Positions 1-8,812 of a DNA stretch of 64,000 bases are shown here, piece after piece. Position 1 is the first letter of the stretch. Each line of letters starts with the position of its first letter. Source of the stretch: Afipia sp. (GTDB taxonomy: Bacteria; Pseudomonadota; Alphaproteobacteria; Rhizobiales; Xanthobacteraceae); contig JAFKER010000006.1 of assembly GCA_017308595.1 (NCBI GenBank), positions 124,001 to 188,000 of the forward strand, read 5' to 3'. The position numbers were made by a program, and so were the translations under genes. The notes below the pieces were generated by a model that was not told the DNA's origin, did no database searches, and saw nothing but the letters and a program-made list of their open reading frames with translations.

Positions 1-1021
1 GCCGGTCAATATCCGCCCCGCGCGCACGCAGGTCGACGATCTGGTCGGCGAGGTCCGCGCCACCGCACAGGCGGGTTATCGCTCGCTGATCACCGTGCTC
101 ACCAAGCGCATGGCGGAAGACCTCACCGAATACCTGCACGAACAAGGAATCCGCGTGCGTTACATGCACTCGGACATCGACACCATCGAGCGTATCGAGA
201 TCATCCGCGACCTGCGGCTCGGCGCGTTCGATGCGCTGGTCGGCATCAACTTGCTGCGCGAAGGCCTCGACATCCCGGAATGCGCGCTGGTCGCGATCCT
301 TGATGCCGACAAGGAAGGCTTCCTGCGTTCCGAGACCTCGCTGATCCAGACCATCGGCCGCGCCGCGCGCAACGTGGACGGCAAGGTGATCCTATACGCC
401 GATCAGATCACCGGTTCGATGGAACGCGCCATCGCCGAGACCGACCGCCGTCGCGAAAAGCAGGTCGAATACAACACCGCCCACGGCATCACGCCGGAAA
501 GTATCAAGCGCGACATCGGCGACATTCTCGGAAGCGTCTATGAGCGCGACCATGTGCTGGTGGAGATCGGCGATGGCGGCATGGCGGACGACGCGGTCGC
601 CATCGGCCACAACTTCGAGGCCGTGCTGGCCGATCTCGAAACAAGGATGCGCGAGGCCGCCGCTGACCTGAACTTCGAGGAAGCCGCCCGCCTGCGCGAC
701 GAGGTCAAGCGTCTGCGCGCGACCGAGCTGGCCGTTGTGGACGATCCGACCATCAAGCAGCGCGGCGTGGCCGCGAAAGCCGGCAGCTATGCGGGCAAGA
801 AGAAATACGGCGATGCCGCCAATCTCCCTGCTCAACTGGACAAGGCCGCAGCGCGCATGAAATCGCGGGCACGAAAGCCAACGCTGGACGAGATGGGACC
901 GGGCACCGAGAGCAAAATCTTCCAGCCGACCAACTCGCGCCAGTCAGGCCCCGAGTTCGGCCCCTCGGGCCGTTCGACCGGCGGCGCCCCCGGGCGCAGG
1001 GGTGGATGGAAGAAGAGGTAG
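1..1021 (+). CDS. uvrB: UvrABC system protein B, C-terminal part (5' cut by window edge)
   Basis: Helicase-like subunit of the nucleotide excision repair complex; it verifies damage after UvrA and recruits UvrC. The reading frame is open from base 2, about 339 residues are visible and the start lies outside the window. The second RecA-like helicase domain is seen: a TKRMAEDL segment, the GLDIPE segment and the arginine-finger motif QTIGRAARN. Near the C-terminus is the UVR coiled-coil module ([17 protein letters not shown]) that contacts UvrC. A low-complexity basic tail rich in Gly, Ser and Arg follows. A uvrC gene lies elsewhere in this window at 34781-36847, so the two are not in one operon here. 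Confidence 0.97.
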   Translation, partial: PVNIRPARTQVDDLVGEVRATAQAGYRSLITVLTKRMAEDLTEYLHEQGIRVRYMHSDIDTIERIEIIRDLRLGAFDALVGINLLREGLDIPECALVAILDADKEGFLRSETSLIQTIGRAARNVDGKVILYADQITGSMERAIAETDRRREKQVEYNTAHGITPESIKRDIGDILGSVYERDHVLVEIGDGGMADDAVAIGHNFEAVLADLETRMREAAADLNFEEAARLRDEVKRLRATELAVVDDPTIKQRGVAAKAGSYAGKKKYGDAANLPAQLDKAAARMKSRARKPTLDEMGPGTESKIFQPTNSRQSGPEFGPSGRSTGGAPGRRGGWKKR

Positions 1022-1092
1022 GTGCATTTGCAAAGCCCCCTCGCCCCCTGCTAGGTCATCATCCAGATTTTCTATTTTTGGGGACTGACCAC

Positions 1093-1449
1093 ATGGCCGA
1101 CGCCGATCTGGATGCGATCATCCGGCAGCTTGCGAAGCAGCAGCACAAGACTCTCACCGCCGCCGTGAAGAAGCAGCGGGACCGTTATGCCGCACTCGCT
1201 GCCAAGGCGAAGGATGCGCCGGGCAAGCAGCTCAACAAACAGCTTGCGAAGGATGTGCTTGAGATCGGCACGGCGACCGTGAAGCGGCTGCAGATGTCTG
1301 CCGACAACGCCGCCTATAGCCATGCGCGGTCGATCCGGCAGGCCACCGAAGAAGCCAAGGCCGCGGCCGCGAAAGCGGCAAAGGACGCGAAGGTCAGCAA
1401 GCCGAAAGCAGCAAAGAAGGCTGCAAAGAAAGCACCCGCGAAATCCTGA
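1093..1449 (+). CDS. Small protein with lysine/alanine-rich histone-H1-like tail
   Basis: 118 residues if started at the ATG at 1093; an upstream in-frame ATG at 1006 would overlap uvrB and add an unlikely leader. The N-terminal 80 residues are predicted helical and charged. The last 35 or so are almost only Lys, Ala and Pro, with repeats such as KAAKKA, like the C-terminal tails of histone H1-like nucleoid proteins. A role in nucleic-acid binding is inferred from composition only. It follows uvrB by 71 bases on the same strand. No catalytic motif is visible. Confidence 0.75.
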   Translation: MADADLDAIIRQLAKQQHKTLTAAVKKQRDRYAALAAKAKDAPGKQLNKQLAKDVLEIGTATVKRLQMSADNAAYSHARSIRQATEEAKAAAAKAAKDAKVSKPKAAKKAAKKAPAKS

Positions 1450-1610
1450 ACCGAACGAGACAAACGGCGTCGAACAAGCCCCATCGGCGCCGGAGCAGAT
1501 TTCATACAGATAAATCAGCTCACTCGTCATGCGCGGCTATGGCAGTCGCAGACCGCGTAGACTTGTCCGCGGTGGCAGGCATCCACGTCTTCACTCAGAT
1601 TCACAGAATG

Positions 1611-1635
1611 ACGTTCTTTAAAGAAAGACGTTTTT
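1611..1635 (+). terminator. Possible intrinsic terminator
   Basis: Two 4-bp stem blocks separated by a one-base bulge (ACGT, then CTTT with AAAG) close an AAAG loop and run into five T. It lies about 160 bases after the stop of the gene at 1093-1449. The stem is short, so support is moderate. Confidence 0.4.
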
Positions 1636-1641
1636 AGATGG

Positions 1642-1664
1642 ATTGCCGGGTCAAGCCCGGCAAT
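1642..1664. repeat. REP-like palindrome
   Basis: Perfect 9-bp inverted repeat (ATTGCCGGG with CCCGGCAAT) around the loop TCAAG. The same design with the same loop occurs at 44816-44838, and a related hairpin lies at 44773-44795. This is a dispersed intergenic palindrome type common in this bacterial group. Confidence 0.75.
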
Positions 1665-2042
1665 GACGGCGGATAGTCCAACCGTCATTTTTCATGCCGC
1701 TGAAACATCGGCGCTCATCACAAATCCCGCCGCCGACGTTTTTCGTCGCCACGTTTTTCGCCTAAGCTCTCAGTTCGCGCCGCGTCATCGCGGGCTTTCT
1801 CCGAGAAAACTCGGTGCGCCGGACAAGACGTCTTGCAGCGATCATGCTGTCTCTGATGAAGGACAGCGGTCCCATCGTCCCGTCGGGTGCGGACAACATA
1901 GTAGCACCGGACATCAATCTGTCTATGCGGAACAGCCGCCGCGCGACAAACAGACCCACAAGTGTTGCATCTCCGGATTTCTCTTACATCGACAACAGGA
2001 TGCCGCACTGAAGCAGCGATATTCCGTGCGCCGTTGAAGAAA

Positions 2043-3014
2043 TTACTGCGCCAGCACGCGCGCGAGATCGATCAGGCCGGTGGAAATCGGCTTGGTGCGC
2101 CCGGCGATTTCCGCGAGCGGTGTGCGCGTGATCTCTCCGCGCTGTTCGCCGATCAGAACGCCCGAGACACCTTCGGCCAACGATGTCAGCGCAGCCACGC
2201 CAAGCCGCGTCGCCAGCAAACGATCGAACGCCGTCGGGGGTGCACCGCGCACAACATGCCCAAGCACAGTGGCGCGCAATTCAAATCCCCCCATACCCCC
2301 GTTGCTGTTGAAATATTCAAGAATGCGTGCCGCGTTCTCCTTCACGCCCTCTGCGATGACGACGATGGCGTGGGTCTTGCCGCGCTCATAGGCCGCGCGC
2401 AACCGCTTTGCGATATCCGCCGCAGAGACCTCGAACTCCGGAGTCGAGATGACTTCCGCGCCGCCGGCAAGTCCCGCCATCATGGCAAGATAACCGCAGT
2501 TGCGGCCCATCGTCTCGACCAGGAACGCGCGGGTGTGCGACGAGCCTGTGGTTCGCAGATTGTCGATGGCACCGACCGTTACATTGATCGCTGTGTCGCA
2601 GCCGATGGTGACATCAGTGCCGTAAAGATCGTTGTCGATGGTCGAGGCGATGCCGACCACGGGAAAGCCGAGCGCGTGCAGCGCTGCGGAGCCGGTCTGC
2701 GAACCATTACCGCCGATCACCACCAGCGCATCGACGCCGCGCGTGGCGAGATTGCGCAGCGCTTTCGATCGGCCACCTTCCTCGCGGAATTCCTTCGAGC
2801 GCGCGCTGCCCAAAAACGTTCCGCCGATCTGGATGATACCGCCGACATCGCGCGCAGTGAGACGCGTCATGCGGGCGTCGATCAGGCCCTGCCAGCCCTC
2901 GCGCACGCCATAGACTGCGATATCGCGATTGAGCGCGCTGCGCGCCACCGCACGGATCGCCGCATTCATGCCCGGCGCATCACCGCCGCTGGTCAGGATC
3001 GCAATTGATTTCAT
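2043..3014 (-). CDS. pfkA: 6-phosphofructokinase (PfkA family) with unusual active-site residues
   Basis: Expected to phosphorylate fructose 6-phosphate in glycolysis. It has 323 residues, close to the bacterial family length of about 320. The N-terminal GGDAPGMNAAIR nucleotide-binding segment, the catalytic TIDND motif (Asp127, Asp129) and MGRNCG are all present. Two signature positions deviate from E. coli PfkA: the GGDGS motif reads GGNGS (Asn103 for the Mg-binding Asp), and the residue before TIDND is Ser124 rather than Gly. Gly104 is kept, which argues against the classical pyrophosphate type with Asp104 and Lys124. The phosphoryl donor therefore deserves testing. It lies alone, convergent with the upstream gene. 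Confidence 0.9.
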   Translation of the reverse strand: MKSIAILTSGGDAPGMNAAIRAVARSALNRDIAVYGVREGWQGLIDARMTRLTARDVGGIIQIGGTFLGSARSKEFREEGGRSKALRNLATRGVDALVVIGGNGSQTGSAALHALGFPVVGIASTIDNDLYGTDVTIGCDTAINVTVGAIDNLRTTGSSHTRAFLVETMGRNCGYLAMMAGLAGGAEVISTPEFEVSAADIAKRLRAAYERGKTHAIVVIAEGVKENAARILEYFNSNGGMGGFELRATVLGHVVRGAPPTAFDRLLATRLGVAALTSLAEGVSGVLIGEQRGEITRTPLAEIAGRTKPISTGLIDLARVLAQ

Positions 3015-3080
3015 AAGATAACTTTATGGCACCGTCTTGCCGCCGTCCATGCGTGGCCGCCTGGAGGCGCGGCAATCCGC

Positions 3081-3260
3081 TCAACCCGAGCGCCGGTTGC
3101 TGGTGTTCTGCTTCAGGTTGCCGTGATCGCCCTGCTCGCTGATATTATGCTTTTCATCGTCGCGGTGCCCTCTGGTGTTATCGATTGTCACTTTCGGATC
3201 GCTGCCCGCACCCTTGGCGCTGCGATTATTCTCGGGGATGGACGGAATGGATTTGGTCAT
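3081..3260 (-). CDS. Small hydrophilic conserved protein
   Basis: 59 residues starting MTKSIPSIPENN. The start at 3260 is set by a near-perfect ribosome binding site, GGAGG, six bases before the ATG. A longer frame to 3335 has no such signal. The protein is strongly polar, rich in Asn, Asp, Lys and Gly, without cysteine or membrane segments, and ends in a QGDHGNLKQNTSN-type segment. It looks intrinsically disordered and resembles small hydrophilic proteins common in Bradyrhizobium relatives. Function unknown. Confidence 0.7.
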   Translation of the reverse strand: MTKSIPSIPENNRSAKGAGSDPKVTIDNTRGHRDDEKHNISEQGDHGNLKQNTSNRRSG

Positions 3261-3366
3261 GTGATCCTCCGTTTGATGGACGGGGATAATGCGCTGCGGC
3301 GGGAACCGTTCCTCACGATCCTGGGCTATAAGCAAGGCACCCGCTCAACGACAGACGGACCGCCGA

Positions 3367-4047
3367 ATGACTCGCTTCAGATTTCTGACCGGCACGCTGC
3401 TGGTCTGCATCGTAACGGCGACCGGCGCCGAGGCCGCCAAAAAATCCGCCAGACCGGCCGAGCCGATGGCGCAGGATACCTCGCTTGACAACCTGAAGGA
3501 TGCGCCGAAACCTTCCGTGCTGGCCTGCGAAGGCCCGTTTGCCAAGGACACCGCGCATGACAAGCTGGTGGCCGCGTTCGGCGTAAAAAATGTCACCTTC
3601 AAGGATGTGGATGTCACCAGCAATGTCCTGACCAAGGCGACAGTGCTGTTCGATGCCGATCCGACGCGGCGGCTGGTGGTGTTCTGGAAAGACGAGAAAA
3701 CCCGAACCAGACCGCTGGCGATCACTGTCGACGCACCATCGACATGGATCGGCCCCGGCGGCGTGCGCAACGGCCTGACGCTGCGAGAACTCGAAAAACT
3801 CAACGGTGGAAACTTCAGCGTCACAGGCTTCGGCGGCATCGGAGGCGGCGAGGCATCGAAACTCGGCGGGCCATTTGTGAATCTGCCGGGTGATTGCTCG
3901 CTGAAAATCCGCTTCGAACCGGGTATTGCCAGTCCGCTGCCGCCGCGTTTCTCATCGGTGACAGGTGACGTTCTGATCGTCTCGACCAATCTGATTTTGC
4001 GCCGCGTGCGCCCGCAGGTCGTGCAATGGAGTATCAATTACCGCTAA
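3367..4047 (+). CDS. Exported protein of unknown function
   Basis: 226 residues from the ATG at 3367. A typical signal peptide (MTRFRFLTGTLLVCIVTATG, cleavage near AEA) predicts export to the periplasm. The mature part contains two cysteines (in LACEGPF and GDCSLK) that could form a disulfide, and a glycine-rich central stretch. No enzyme motif is recognised. It is divergent from the small gene at 3081-3260, with 106 bases between the starts. Confidence 0.7.
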   Translation: MTRFRFLTGTLLVCIVTATGAEAAKKSARPAEPMAQDTSLDNLKDAPKPSVLACEGPFAKDTAHDKLVAAFGVKNVTFKDVDVTSNVLTKATVLFDADPTRRLVVFWKDEKTRTRPLAITVDAPSTWIGPGGVRNGLTLRELEKLNGGNFSVTGFGGIGGGEASKLGGPFVNLPGDCSLKIRFEPGIASPLPPRFSSVTGDVLIVSTNLILRRVRPQVVQWSINYR

Positions 4048-4162
4048 AATTATTGGCATCGAAATCGGGGAATGCTGGAGACTTCGTTAAACTTCCCCGC
4101 GCGTGAAGCTTGATCGCAATCAAGTTCCCACCTACGGAACCGCAGGCTTGGGAGACGGCATA

Positions 4163-4618
4163 ATGAACAATCCGCAGTCCGAAAAATGCATCCGGGCTTT
4201 TATTGACTCATATTATACCGGCGATGTCGCGCGCATGGAGAGCTGTTGTGCCGACAGCTTCTCGTCCTTGACCCACGCGCCCATCGAGATTTTTCCTCAT
4301 CTGGGTTTCCAGCAGGGCAAGGGCTGGATCGCGAAGGCGATCCGGATTCAGCAGGAACGCTATTCCGAACGTCGTCACACTGTCGAATTCGTCATTGCGG
4401 ACGAAACGCAGGCGGCGACACTGACACATGCGGCCCTTACCAAACACAGCGACGAGCGTGTCATCACGCTCTATGTCGGAGAGTTCTTCAGCCTGCGCGA
4501 CGGCCTGATCACCGAACACCGCTCGATGTTCGATTCGTTCGATCTGGTGCAGCAACTGCTCGGGCGCGACCTCACCGGCGAATTTTCCGCCCGCATGAAA
4601 AGCGCGATGCGATCCTAG
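4163..4618 (+). CDS. SnoaL-like / NTF2-fold protein, copy 1
   Basis: 151 residues. The start at ATG 4163 is preceded by GGAGA at suitable spacing; an in-frame ATG at 4103 lacks one. The pattern of one long N-terminal helix (IRAFIDSYYTGD), an aromatic and polar beta sheet, and a closing EHRSMFDSFDLVQQLLGR segment fits the NTF2-like cone fold of SnoaL-type proteins, which covers hydrolases, isomerases and binding proteins. A second copy at 6552-6983 shares the closing pattern (DTFDLVEQALGR). The substrate cannot be told from sequence. Confidence 0.7.
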   Translation: MNNPQSEKCIRAFIDSYYTGDVARMESCCADSFSSLTHAPIEIFPHLGFQQGKGWIAKAIRIQQERYSERRHTVEFVIADETQAATLTHAALTKHSDERVITLYVGEFFSLRDGLITEHRSMFDSFDLVQQLLGRDLTGEFSARMKSAMRS

Positions 4619-4621
4619 CCG

Positions 4622-5911
4622 CTAGCGCGCGGCCGAAACGCCAAGCCCGCGGACAAGTCCGAACCACATCGCCGTCAGTTCGCGTGCCGCGGGGTCCTGC
4701 CTGGGCTTAAGGCGGACGGCGGTGTGCACCAGCACGAGTTTCGAAGCCGGATCGACGAAGATCGCCTGACCATTGGTGCCGAGCATCGCGAACATGCGCC
4801 GCTTCGCCGGCATGATCCAGGTCTGGTAACCGTAGCCATAGAACGGCGTCGCCACTCGCGGCGCGCGGAACGATCCTTCGGGCGCGGTTGTCGCTTCGAT
4901 CACCCAGGCTTCCGGGATGACGCCGCCGCCGTTACGGGCGAGCAGAAGGCCGAAGCGCGCATAATCCCGCAGCCGCGCACCGAGGCAGCAATAGGCCTGC
5001 TCCTGATTGTGACCGTCCACAGTCCAGCTTGCCTCGTCTTCCGCGCCCATGGGCTGCCAGATTTTCTCGGAGAGGTAATCGGCGAGGCGCTTGCCGGTCG
5101 CGGCCATCAGGACAAGGCCAAGGGTTTCCGTCTGTGATCCGGCATAGGCGAATTTGGTTTCCGGCGGCGCGGAGCGCGTATTGTAGCGGCGGAGCAGATT
5201 GGCGGCGTTCGGCAGGTCGGAGCGGCGCAGGTCACGGCTGAAGGCGAAGGCATCGTCCGTGCCGTCATACCGTTCGGAGAACGCGATGCCCGCACTCATG
5301 GTCAGCAGCGCGCGCAGCGAAGTCTGTCCGTAGGCACTGCCCTTCATCTCCGGCACATAGTCCTGCGCCAGATCTTCGACCGAGCGGATCTTTCCCTCCT
5401 TGATGGCAATGCCCACCAGCATCGCAACCATGCTTTTCACCATGGAATTGGAGAGCAGGCGATCGGTGTCGCGGCGGCCGTATTGATAGCGCTCGAACAG
5501 GATGGCGCCGTCCTTGACGATCAGCAGTCCCGTGGCTGGATGCCGTGCCAAATACTGGTCGACGGTGCGGCGCTCGCCTTCAAACTCGTAGTGCCACGCG
5601 GCACTGTTGCAATCGCGCGCCAGCGGTGACGGTGCGGCGGGCGGGAGAACCGTGTGCGCGGGCAGCAGCTTGTCGAAATTGCTGAAGGTTGCGACCATGT
5701 AGTCCTGCTTGGACCGGTCCGCGATGGTGCCGAGCGGATAATTGCGGCCTGAGCCATAAGCCTCCGCGTCCGGCCCCGATGCCGAAAACGATGGCTCACA
5801 CGGTTTGGCCTGAGCCGCGCCGGATACCTCCGCTTTCGCTCCCGCTCCGGCTATCAGGCCGCATACGACTGCTGCCGCGCCGAACCGGCAAAGCACGGTA
5901 AGAAAAGTCAT
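4622..5911 (-). CDS. Exported serine hydrolase, class C beta-lactamase family
   Basis: 429 residues with an N-terminal signal peptide of about 27 residues. The catalytic serine motif SxxK reads SMVK at residues 156-159, the tyrosine motif appears as YAGS (Tyr as general base) and an HTAV segment near the C-terminus takes the place of KTG. These are features of the beta-lactamase/transpeptidase-like serine hydrolases, which include esterases and D-amino-acid peptidases. True beta-lactamase activity is not implied. The gene converges with the SnoaL-like gene, leaving 3 bases between stops. Confidence 0.85.
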   Translation of the reverse strand: MTFLTVLCRFGAAAVVCGLIAGAGAKAEVSGAAQAKPCEPSFSASGPDAEAYGSGRNYPLGTIADRSKQDYMVATFSNFDKLLPAHTVLPPAAPSPLARDCNSAAWHYEFEGERRTVDQYLARHPATGLLIVKDGAILFERYQYGRRDTDRLLSNSMVKSMVAMLVGIAIKEGKIRSVEDLAQDYVPEMKGSAYGQTSLRALLTMSAGIAFSERYDGTDDAFAFSRDLRRSDLPNAANLLRRYNTRSAPPETKFAYAGSQTETLGLVLMAATGKRLADYLSEKIWQPMGAEDEASWTVDGHNQEQAYCCLGARLRDYARFGLLLARNGGGVIPEAWVIEATTAPEGSFRAPRVATPFYGYGYQTWIMPAKRRMFAMLGTNGQAIFVDPASKLVLVHTAVRLKPRQDPAARELTAMWFGLVRGLGVSAAR

Positions 5912-6076
5912 CGGCGTTTCCCAAACATTTTTTATGAAAGCACAAGGTCATTTCAAAACACGCCGAAGATGGCGCGGGACAGCATGACGTTCAAGCGGGA
6001 CCGGCGATGAACCCGCAGGCTCCGGCAATCGACAAAGCTTTGCCCGGGACGCGGTCCCGGATCACAGGGGATATGA

Positions 6077-6322
6077 ATGAAGACATTTTTTCTAGCCGCT
6101 CTAGGGACCATTGCGGGTCTCATTCTCGGAGCGGCGGCCGGCGTCCTGGCGGGGATCGCCTGGACCAGCATTTTCAAAACCACCGATTTCGAAGGTTACA
6201 GTGCAATGCTGGTTTTTTTCACCTTTGCACCGGTCGGCGCGATTTTAGGTGGTCTGATCGGCGCGGTCTGGACCACTTATGCCGCGTCTAGCAAACGCCT
6301 CCGGATGGAAAGTGAATCCTAG
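6077..6322 (+). CDS. Small inner-membrane protein with two predicted helices
   Basis: 81 residues. Residues about 4-30 and 43-68 are hydrophobic and rich in Gly and Ala, giving a helical hairpin in the membrane with a short basic tail. An AGGGGA ribosome binding site precedes the ATG. No family recognised. Confidence 0.65.
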   Translation: MKTFFLAALGTIAGLILGAAAGVLAGIAWTSIFKTTDFEGYSAMLVFFTFAPVGAILGGLIGAVWTTYAASSKRLRMESES

Positions 6323-6551
6323 CAGCGGGTTAAGCCCTGCCGTCACCTTATGCGTCCGCACGCCCTGATTGAACTTTGAGCGCCTAACCCGCGCTGGGCA
6401 CATTTGTGCGTTGCAATAATGTCCGTTGTCATTTGAACGCAAGCTGGTATTTCCGGTGCCAACAATGGAAATCCAGCATTTCAGCCTGAGCGTCATGGAC
6501 GACGCTGCGTAGGCCATTTGCTGCTGCTAAAAGACATTTCAGGACCTCAGA

Positions 6552-6983
6552 ATGACAGAGCACAGCCTCTGGCGTTTCTCACGCGCGTTTCACCGCGCGA
6601 TGAACGAGCGTCAGACCGATCAACTCGAAGCGATTCTGGATGACAACGTCGACTGGGCCATCTACGGCCCGATCGACATGTTTGCTTTTCTGGGACCTCG
6701 CCATGGCAAGCGCGCCGTAATCGATGTGGTTCGCGAAATATCCGACATCGTCAACCTGCACCGCTTCGATCGGGAATCGATCATGCTGGGTGAGAATTCG
6801 GCCGCCTCGCTGATGCGCTATTCGCTCACACCCGCGGCTTCGGGGCAGCCGATCAGCGTCCGGATCGCCATTTTCGCAACATTTGGTGATGGCCGGCTGA
6901 CCAACTTGCGCGCCGTGATCGATACGTTCGATCTGGTCGAACAAGCATTAGGCCGTCAGATTCACCTGCCAAAGATCGCCTGA
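6552..6983 (+). CDS. SnoaL-like / NTF2-fold protein, copy 2
   Basis: 143 residues, paralogous in pattern to 4163-4618: an N-terminal helical region with FHRAMNERQTDQLEAIL, the core DNVDWAIYGP strand, a DRESIMLGE strand, and the closing DTFDLVEQALGR segment. The fold usually forms a cone-shaped pocket. AGGA precedes the ATG. Transcription ends in the strong terminator at 7008-7033. Ligand and role unknown. Confidence 0.75.
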   Translation: MTEHSLWRFSRAFHRAMNERQTDQLEAILDDNVDWAIYGPIDMFAFLGPRHGKRAVIDVVREISDIVNLHRFDRESIMLGENSAASLMRYSLTPAASGQPISVRIAIFATFGDGRLTNLRAVIDTFDLVEQALGRQIHLPKIA

Positions 6984-7007
6984 TGGCCATGTGACAGGTT
7001 GATGATG

Positions 7008-7033
7008 AAAAGCCCCGCTTATGCGGGGCTTTT
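7008..7033 (+). terminator. Intrinsic terminator
   Basis: Perfect 11-bp stem (AAAAGCCCCGC with GCGGGGCTTTT) around a 4-base loop, with the T-run at its 3' side. It sits 25 bases after the stop of the gene at 6552-6983. Because the stem ends are A-run and T-run it could work in both directions. Confidence 0.9.
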
Positions 7034-7205
7034 CATTTGGCGTGAACATTTGACGGGATCACTGCGGCTTGAACCCGCCGAGTCACAATTGCGACAAACA
7101 CAATTGAGACATTCTCCTGCGGGGGCGGCTATGGTTGCGCCCAAAGCTGAAATTATTGCCTGAAGTCGCTGGCCCCGGTCAGCCAGGAATGCCGGACGCA
7201 ATATC

Positions 7206-8102
7206 ATGATGCCGCAACTGACGCATTCCACGCCATCACGCAGCTGGATGCCGATAGCGCTGGCGCTTGCCTGGATTTTTGCCGTTGCGGCGACGGGGCT
7301 TGCGCACGCTGAGGATGATGAATCGGCGCCTTCCGAGAACGCCTCTGCCGATGTCTCTGTCCCGCCCGACGGAGAGATCGACTGGAGCATTCTCAACTCC
7401 GATCCCCGGTCGCTCTACGACCACGAGTCGCCGTCCGCGATCGACCGCAAGGTTCGCGCCGCGATTGATGATCCATGGTCATGGAGCCGGAACGACAGGC
7501 CCGACGGATCCTCCGCTGTGGCCATCAAACAGCCGGTCAGCCCGTTCCTGAACACACGCGTCGGCGCCGATATCAACGTTGGCGCGCCCACGCCAACAAG
7601 CGCCTCCGGCATCCTGTTGCAAAAGATCGAGTACGGCGAGGGTCTCACGCGGTCGTCGGGGAGCGCTTGGGCCGCGATCACTGCGCCTGGCGTCGCCTCG
7701 GTCTGGGACAAGACCGCCGTCGAAGCCCGCACCGATCCTTCGCAGGAGCAGAGCAAGCTCGCAACATCGCTGACCAAGTCCATTCCGTTCGGCGGCGAAC
7801 GGTACGCGCTCACGCTGCAGCAAGGATACAACGTCACGCAGCAGACGCTGGTACCGTTGTTCGGTATCAGCGCGTCGTCGCGAATTTATGAAATCGATCA
7901 GTCCGCGAAAATCGGCATCGTCGAAACCGGTACGACCTTTATGGCGGGACAAACGCATTCAACGACGGATGAAAAATGGCTGCGCCGTATCGCGGCCGAA
8001 CAGAAATTTTTCGGCGGCATCACTGTCACCGGTTCAGTCAGCGAGACGCCAAGCGGCTTCGCCAACAGCAGCCTCAGCGCCGGTTTCAAGGCACGTTGGT
8101 AA
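7206..8102 (+). CDS. Exported beta-rich protein, possible outer-membrane protein
   Basis: 298 residues. A signal peptide ends at AHA/ED (about residue 34). An acidic and Ser/Pro-rich linker follows, then from about residue 120 alternating polar and hydrophobic strands typical of beta structure. The protein ends in ...GFKARW; a C-terminal aromatic residue is the usual recognition signal of outer-membrane beta-barrels. The strand number visible is small, so it may be a short barrel or a periplasmic beta protein. No enzyme motif. Confidence 0.7.
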   Translation: MMPQLTHSTPSRSWMPIALALAWIFAVAATGLAHAEDDESAPSENASADVSVPPDGEIDWSILNSDPRSLYDHESPSAIDRKVRAAIDDPWSWSRNDRPDGSSAVAIKQPVSPFLNTRVGADINVGAPTPTSASGILLQKIEYGEGLTRSSGSAWAAITAPGVASVWDKTAVEARTDPSQEQSKLATSLTKSIPFGGERYALTLQQGYNVTQQTLVPLFGISASSRIYEIDQSAKIGIVETGTTFMAGQTHSTTDEKWLRRIAAEQKFFGGITVTGSVSETPSGFANSSLSAGFKARW

Positions 8103-8278
8103 AGTTCCACTTAACTTCCTGGCTACCATTCCGCGTTTTCCCCCTTTGTCCACGGTATGAATCGGCCTTCGCCGCACGAACGCCGCGTTTCGGTCACGAT
8201 CAACTGGACTGATATACCGGCCAATCGTCGTGCGGGGGACGTCCGCGCTCGCTCAACCTGCGAAACAAGGAAAAGCCG

Positions 8279-8692
8279 ATGAACGCTCTTCAGGCCGAAA
8301 AGACCGAAATCACCGAGGAAGACAAGAACCTCGCCGCCGTCACCGAAGTGGAAGCGGGCATTCGCGACTTCGTCCGCAAGGATGTCGCCTATCTGCGCCG
8401 TACACCCGTAACACCATCAACCGACGCACCTGCGGATACATCCGCGGAAGCCGCAGTCAGCAGCGTCAACACATTGATCCATCGCGTCGCAGGCGCTTCG
8501 CTTGGCGAAATCGAAAATCTGATCGCGGAGCTCGAAGGGCTGCGCACGCTGATGCACAACGAAGGCCAGCGCATTCAGCGTGAACTCGCCGGCTACGCCC
8601 AGCTCGGCCAGACCGCGATGAAATCGACACGCATGATTGCCGACAATCTCGCGCAGTGGAAGCGCACCGCTCCCGAACCGCGTCAGGACTGA
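8279..8692 (+). CDS. Conserved hypothetical helical protein
   Basis: 137 residues, no signal peptide. The N-terminus is acidic, a Pro/Ser/Ala-rich linker spans about residues 40-60, and the C-terminal half (IENLIAELEGLRTLMHNEGQ) is predicted helical and possibly coiled coil. AAGGA precedes the ATG. Function unknown; no neighbours on the same strand suggest an operon. Confidence 0.7.
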   Translation: MNALQAEKTEITEEDKNLAAVTEVEAGIRDFVRKDVAYLRRTPVTPSTDAPADTSAEAAVSSVNTLIHRVAGASLGEIENLIAELEGLRTLMHNEGQRIQRELAGYAQLGQTAMKSTRMIADNLAQWKRTAPEPRQD

Positions 8693-8812
8693 ATGTAATT
8701 TCCTGTCCGCATGATCCTGCAGGACCATGCGGGCAGGCTCTCCCTGAGACTTGCTGCCGCCCTCTCCGTGACACGAGCGGGCGGCACTTTTTCTTGCAGT
8801 AGCCGGGTTGAC

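Larger units (their letters stand above)
1450..2042. other. Long intergenic region without a convincing gene
   Basis: 593 bases between a plus-strand gene and the 3' end of pfkA. It holds the weak terminator at 1611 and the REP-like palindrome at 1642. From about 1660 to 2040 several short frames overlap on both strands. The least bad is GTG 1814-2011 (65 codons), but it has no ribosome binding site or recognisable motif, and its third-position GC is only modest. I do not call it a gene. Confidence 0.6.

Noticed and set aside
1814-2011. Short GTG-start frame of 65 codons
   Set aside because: No ribosome binding site or motif, overlapping frames on the other strand, and only modest third-position GC.
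4103-4162. Upstream extension of SnoaL-like gene
   Set aside because: No SD, whereas the ATG at 4163 has GGAGA.
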